From an uncultured Pseudoxanthomonas sp. (GTDB lineage: Bacteria; Pseudomonadota; Gammaproteobacteria; Xanthomonadales; Xanthomonadaceae), in contig CAMPIO010000059.1 in assembly GCA_946886405.1 (NCBI GenBank), positions 1 to 21,866 of the forward strand: a DNA stretch of 21,866 nt. The letters are read 5' to 3'. Position numbers and translations under genes: made by a program. A model generated the notes under the pieces. The model ran no database searches. It was not told the DNA's origin and saw only the letters and a program-made list of their open reading frames with translations. Shown here piece by piece: positions 20,697 through 21,866 of the stretch. The number at the start of each line of letters is the position of its first letter. Position 1 is the stretch's first letter.

Positions 20697-21866
20697 TCAT
20701 CCCAGGTCGACGCTGTGCGCATGCTCGCGCGTGGCGAGGAACTGCACATCCGGTGCGCGTTCCTGGGCCAGTTGCAGGTTGACCCGCGTCGGTGCCAGGT
20801 AGACCAGCTGGCCAGCCGCATCCAGCGACAGGTTCATCGCATTCTTGTCGCGGAATTCTTCCAGTTTCTTCGCATTGTCGCAGCGGATCCAGCGCGCCGT
20901 GGCCACGCTGACGTTCTCGAACGACGCGTCGACGCCGTACTCGTCCTTCAGCCGGTAGGCCACCACGTCGAACTGCAGCACGCCCACCGCGCCCAGGATC
21001 AGGTCGTTGCTCATCAGCGGGCGGAAGAACTGGGTGGCGCCTTCCTCCGACAGCTGCGCCAGGCCCTTCTGCAGTTGCTTGAGCTTGAGCGGATCGCGCA
21101 GGCGCGCGCGGCGGAACAATTCCGGGGCGAAGTTGGGGATGCCGGTGAACGACAGCGCCTCGCCCTCGGTGAAGGTGTCGCCGATGGAGATGGTGCCGTG
21201 GTTGTGGATGCCGATCACGTCGCCCGGATACGCCTCGGCGGCGATCTCGCGGTCGCTGGCCATGAAGGTCAGCGCGTTCGCCAGCTTCATCTCCTTGCCG
21301 GTGCGCACGTGGAAGGTTTTCATGCCGGCTTCGAAGCGGCCCGAACACACGCGCATGAACGCCACGCGGTCGCGGTGCTGCGGGTCCATGTTGGCCTGGA
21401 TCTTGAAGACGAAGCCGGTCAGCTTGTTTTCGTCCGGCTGCACCTTGCGGCCGGTGGTCTCGCGCGCCAACGGCGACGGTGCATGTTCGATGAAGAAATC
21501 CAGCAGCGGCTGCACGCCGAAGTTGTTGACGCCCGAGCCGAAGAACACCGGCGTCTGCTTGCCGTCGAGGTAGGCCTGCTTGTCGAAGGGATGGCTGGCG
21601 CCCTGCACCAGTTCCAGTTCGTCGCGCAGTTGCGCCAGCATTTCCCCGCCGATCTTTTCCGCCAGGCCAGTGGCATCCAGCGAGGGGAAGATCGTCGAAT
21701 CCTGGCGGGTGAAGTTGCGGCCCGGCTCGTACAGGTGCACTTCGCCGGTCAGCAGGTGCACCACGCCCTTGAGGCGCTGGCCCATGCCGATCGGCCAGGT
21801 CACCGGCGCGCACTGGATGCCCAGCACGCTTTCGACTTCATCCAGCAGGTCGATCGGGTCCTTGCC
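20697..21866 (-). CDS. prfC: Peptide chain release factor 3, C-terminal part (5' end beyond window)
   Basis: The visible 389 residues are about three quarters of RF3 (E. coli RF3 is 529 aa). RF3 is the GTPase that recycles RF1/RF2 from the ribosome after termination. The G domain with its nucleotide motifs lies beyond the right edge; the frame stays open to base 21866. Visible are the end of the GTPase domain, domain II ([30 protein letters not shown] and the [22 protein letters not shown] segment) and domain III ([32 protein letters not shown], then [27 protein letters not shown]). These match RF3 rather than EF-G, which has two further domains. No terminator is obvious in the 144 bases before the next gene. 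Confidence 0.95.
   Translation of the reverse strand, partial: GKDPIDLLDEVESVLGIQCAPVTWPIGMGQRLKGVVHLLTGEVHLYEPGRNFTRQDSTIFPSLDATGLAEKIGGEMLAQLRDELELVQGASHPFDKQAYLDGKQTPVFFGSGVNNFGVQPLLDFFIEHAPSPLARETTGRKVQPDENKLTGFVFKIQANMDPQHRDRVAFMRVCSGRFEAGMKTFHVRTGKEMKLANALTFMASDREIAAEAYPGDVIGIHNHGTISIGDTFTEGEALSFTGIPNFAPELFRRARLRDPLKLKQLQKGLAQLSEEGATQFFRPLMSNDLILGAVGVLQFDVVAYRLKDEYGVDASFENVSVATARWIRCDNAKKLEEFRDKNAMNLSLDAAGQLVYLAPTRVNLQLAQERAPDVQFLATREHAHSVDLG

Overview
The window is GC-rich chromosomal DNA that I read as a gammaproteobacterium of the Xanthomonadaceae/Lysobacteraceae group (Xanthomonas, Stenotrophomonas, Pseudoxanthomonas and relatives). Reasons: a PilS-type kinase divergent from sucCD, a large TonB-dependent receptor, GTAG-type REP palindromes, GTG/TTG starts and dense GC-rich coding. 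The family assignment is inference from gene content. There is no rRNA, tRNA, CRISPR array, insertion sequence or phage gene, so most of the window is core chromosome.

Layout, left to right. 1-138 is a homopolymer-rich, noisy-looking edge. 139-1761 (minus) is a PilS-like sensor kinase. 1961-4105 is sucC and sucD (succinyl-CoA synthetase), separated by an inverted pair of REP palindromes and closed by a strong terminator. 4202-6178 is an envelope-signalling operon: ECF sigma factor, a cysteine-free single-pass anti-sigma-like protein, and an exported DUF4097-type repeat protein, again closed by a terminator. 6179-6489 is an AT-rich promoter region with a palindrome, leading into a TonB-dependent receptor (6490-9042) with a textbook terminator. 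9179-10153 is a SAM methyltransferase whose 3' end overlaps a convergent TPR-sulfotransferase by 61 bases. The minus-strand block 10093-15199 then holds, in transcription order, a TPR-aspartyl/asparaginyl hydroxylase, hslO (Hsp33), an exported protein of unknown function and the TPR-sulfotransferase.

15266-17467 (plus) is a tightly overlapped operon: mtgA (peptidoglycan glycosyltransferase), an ArnC/GtrB-like membrane glycosyltransferase and a two-CBS-domain protein. Convergent to it on the minus strand are an AsmA-family protein, a TrhA/hemolysin III membrane protein, a small three-helix membrane protein and the C-terminal part of prfC (release factor 3), which runs off the right edge.

The theme outside the housekeeping genes is the cell envelope: receptor, envelope sigma system, peptidoglycan and lipid-linked glycan enzymes, AsmA and TrhA. 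The part most worth a second look is 6490-15199. There a TonB receptor, a methyltransferase, a TPR-sulfotransferase and a TPR-2-oxoglutarate hydroxylase sit together and could form a modification/uptake module. That link is by neighbourhood only.
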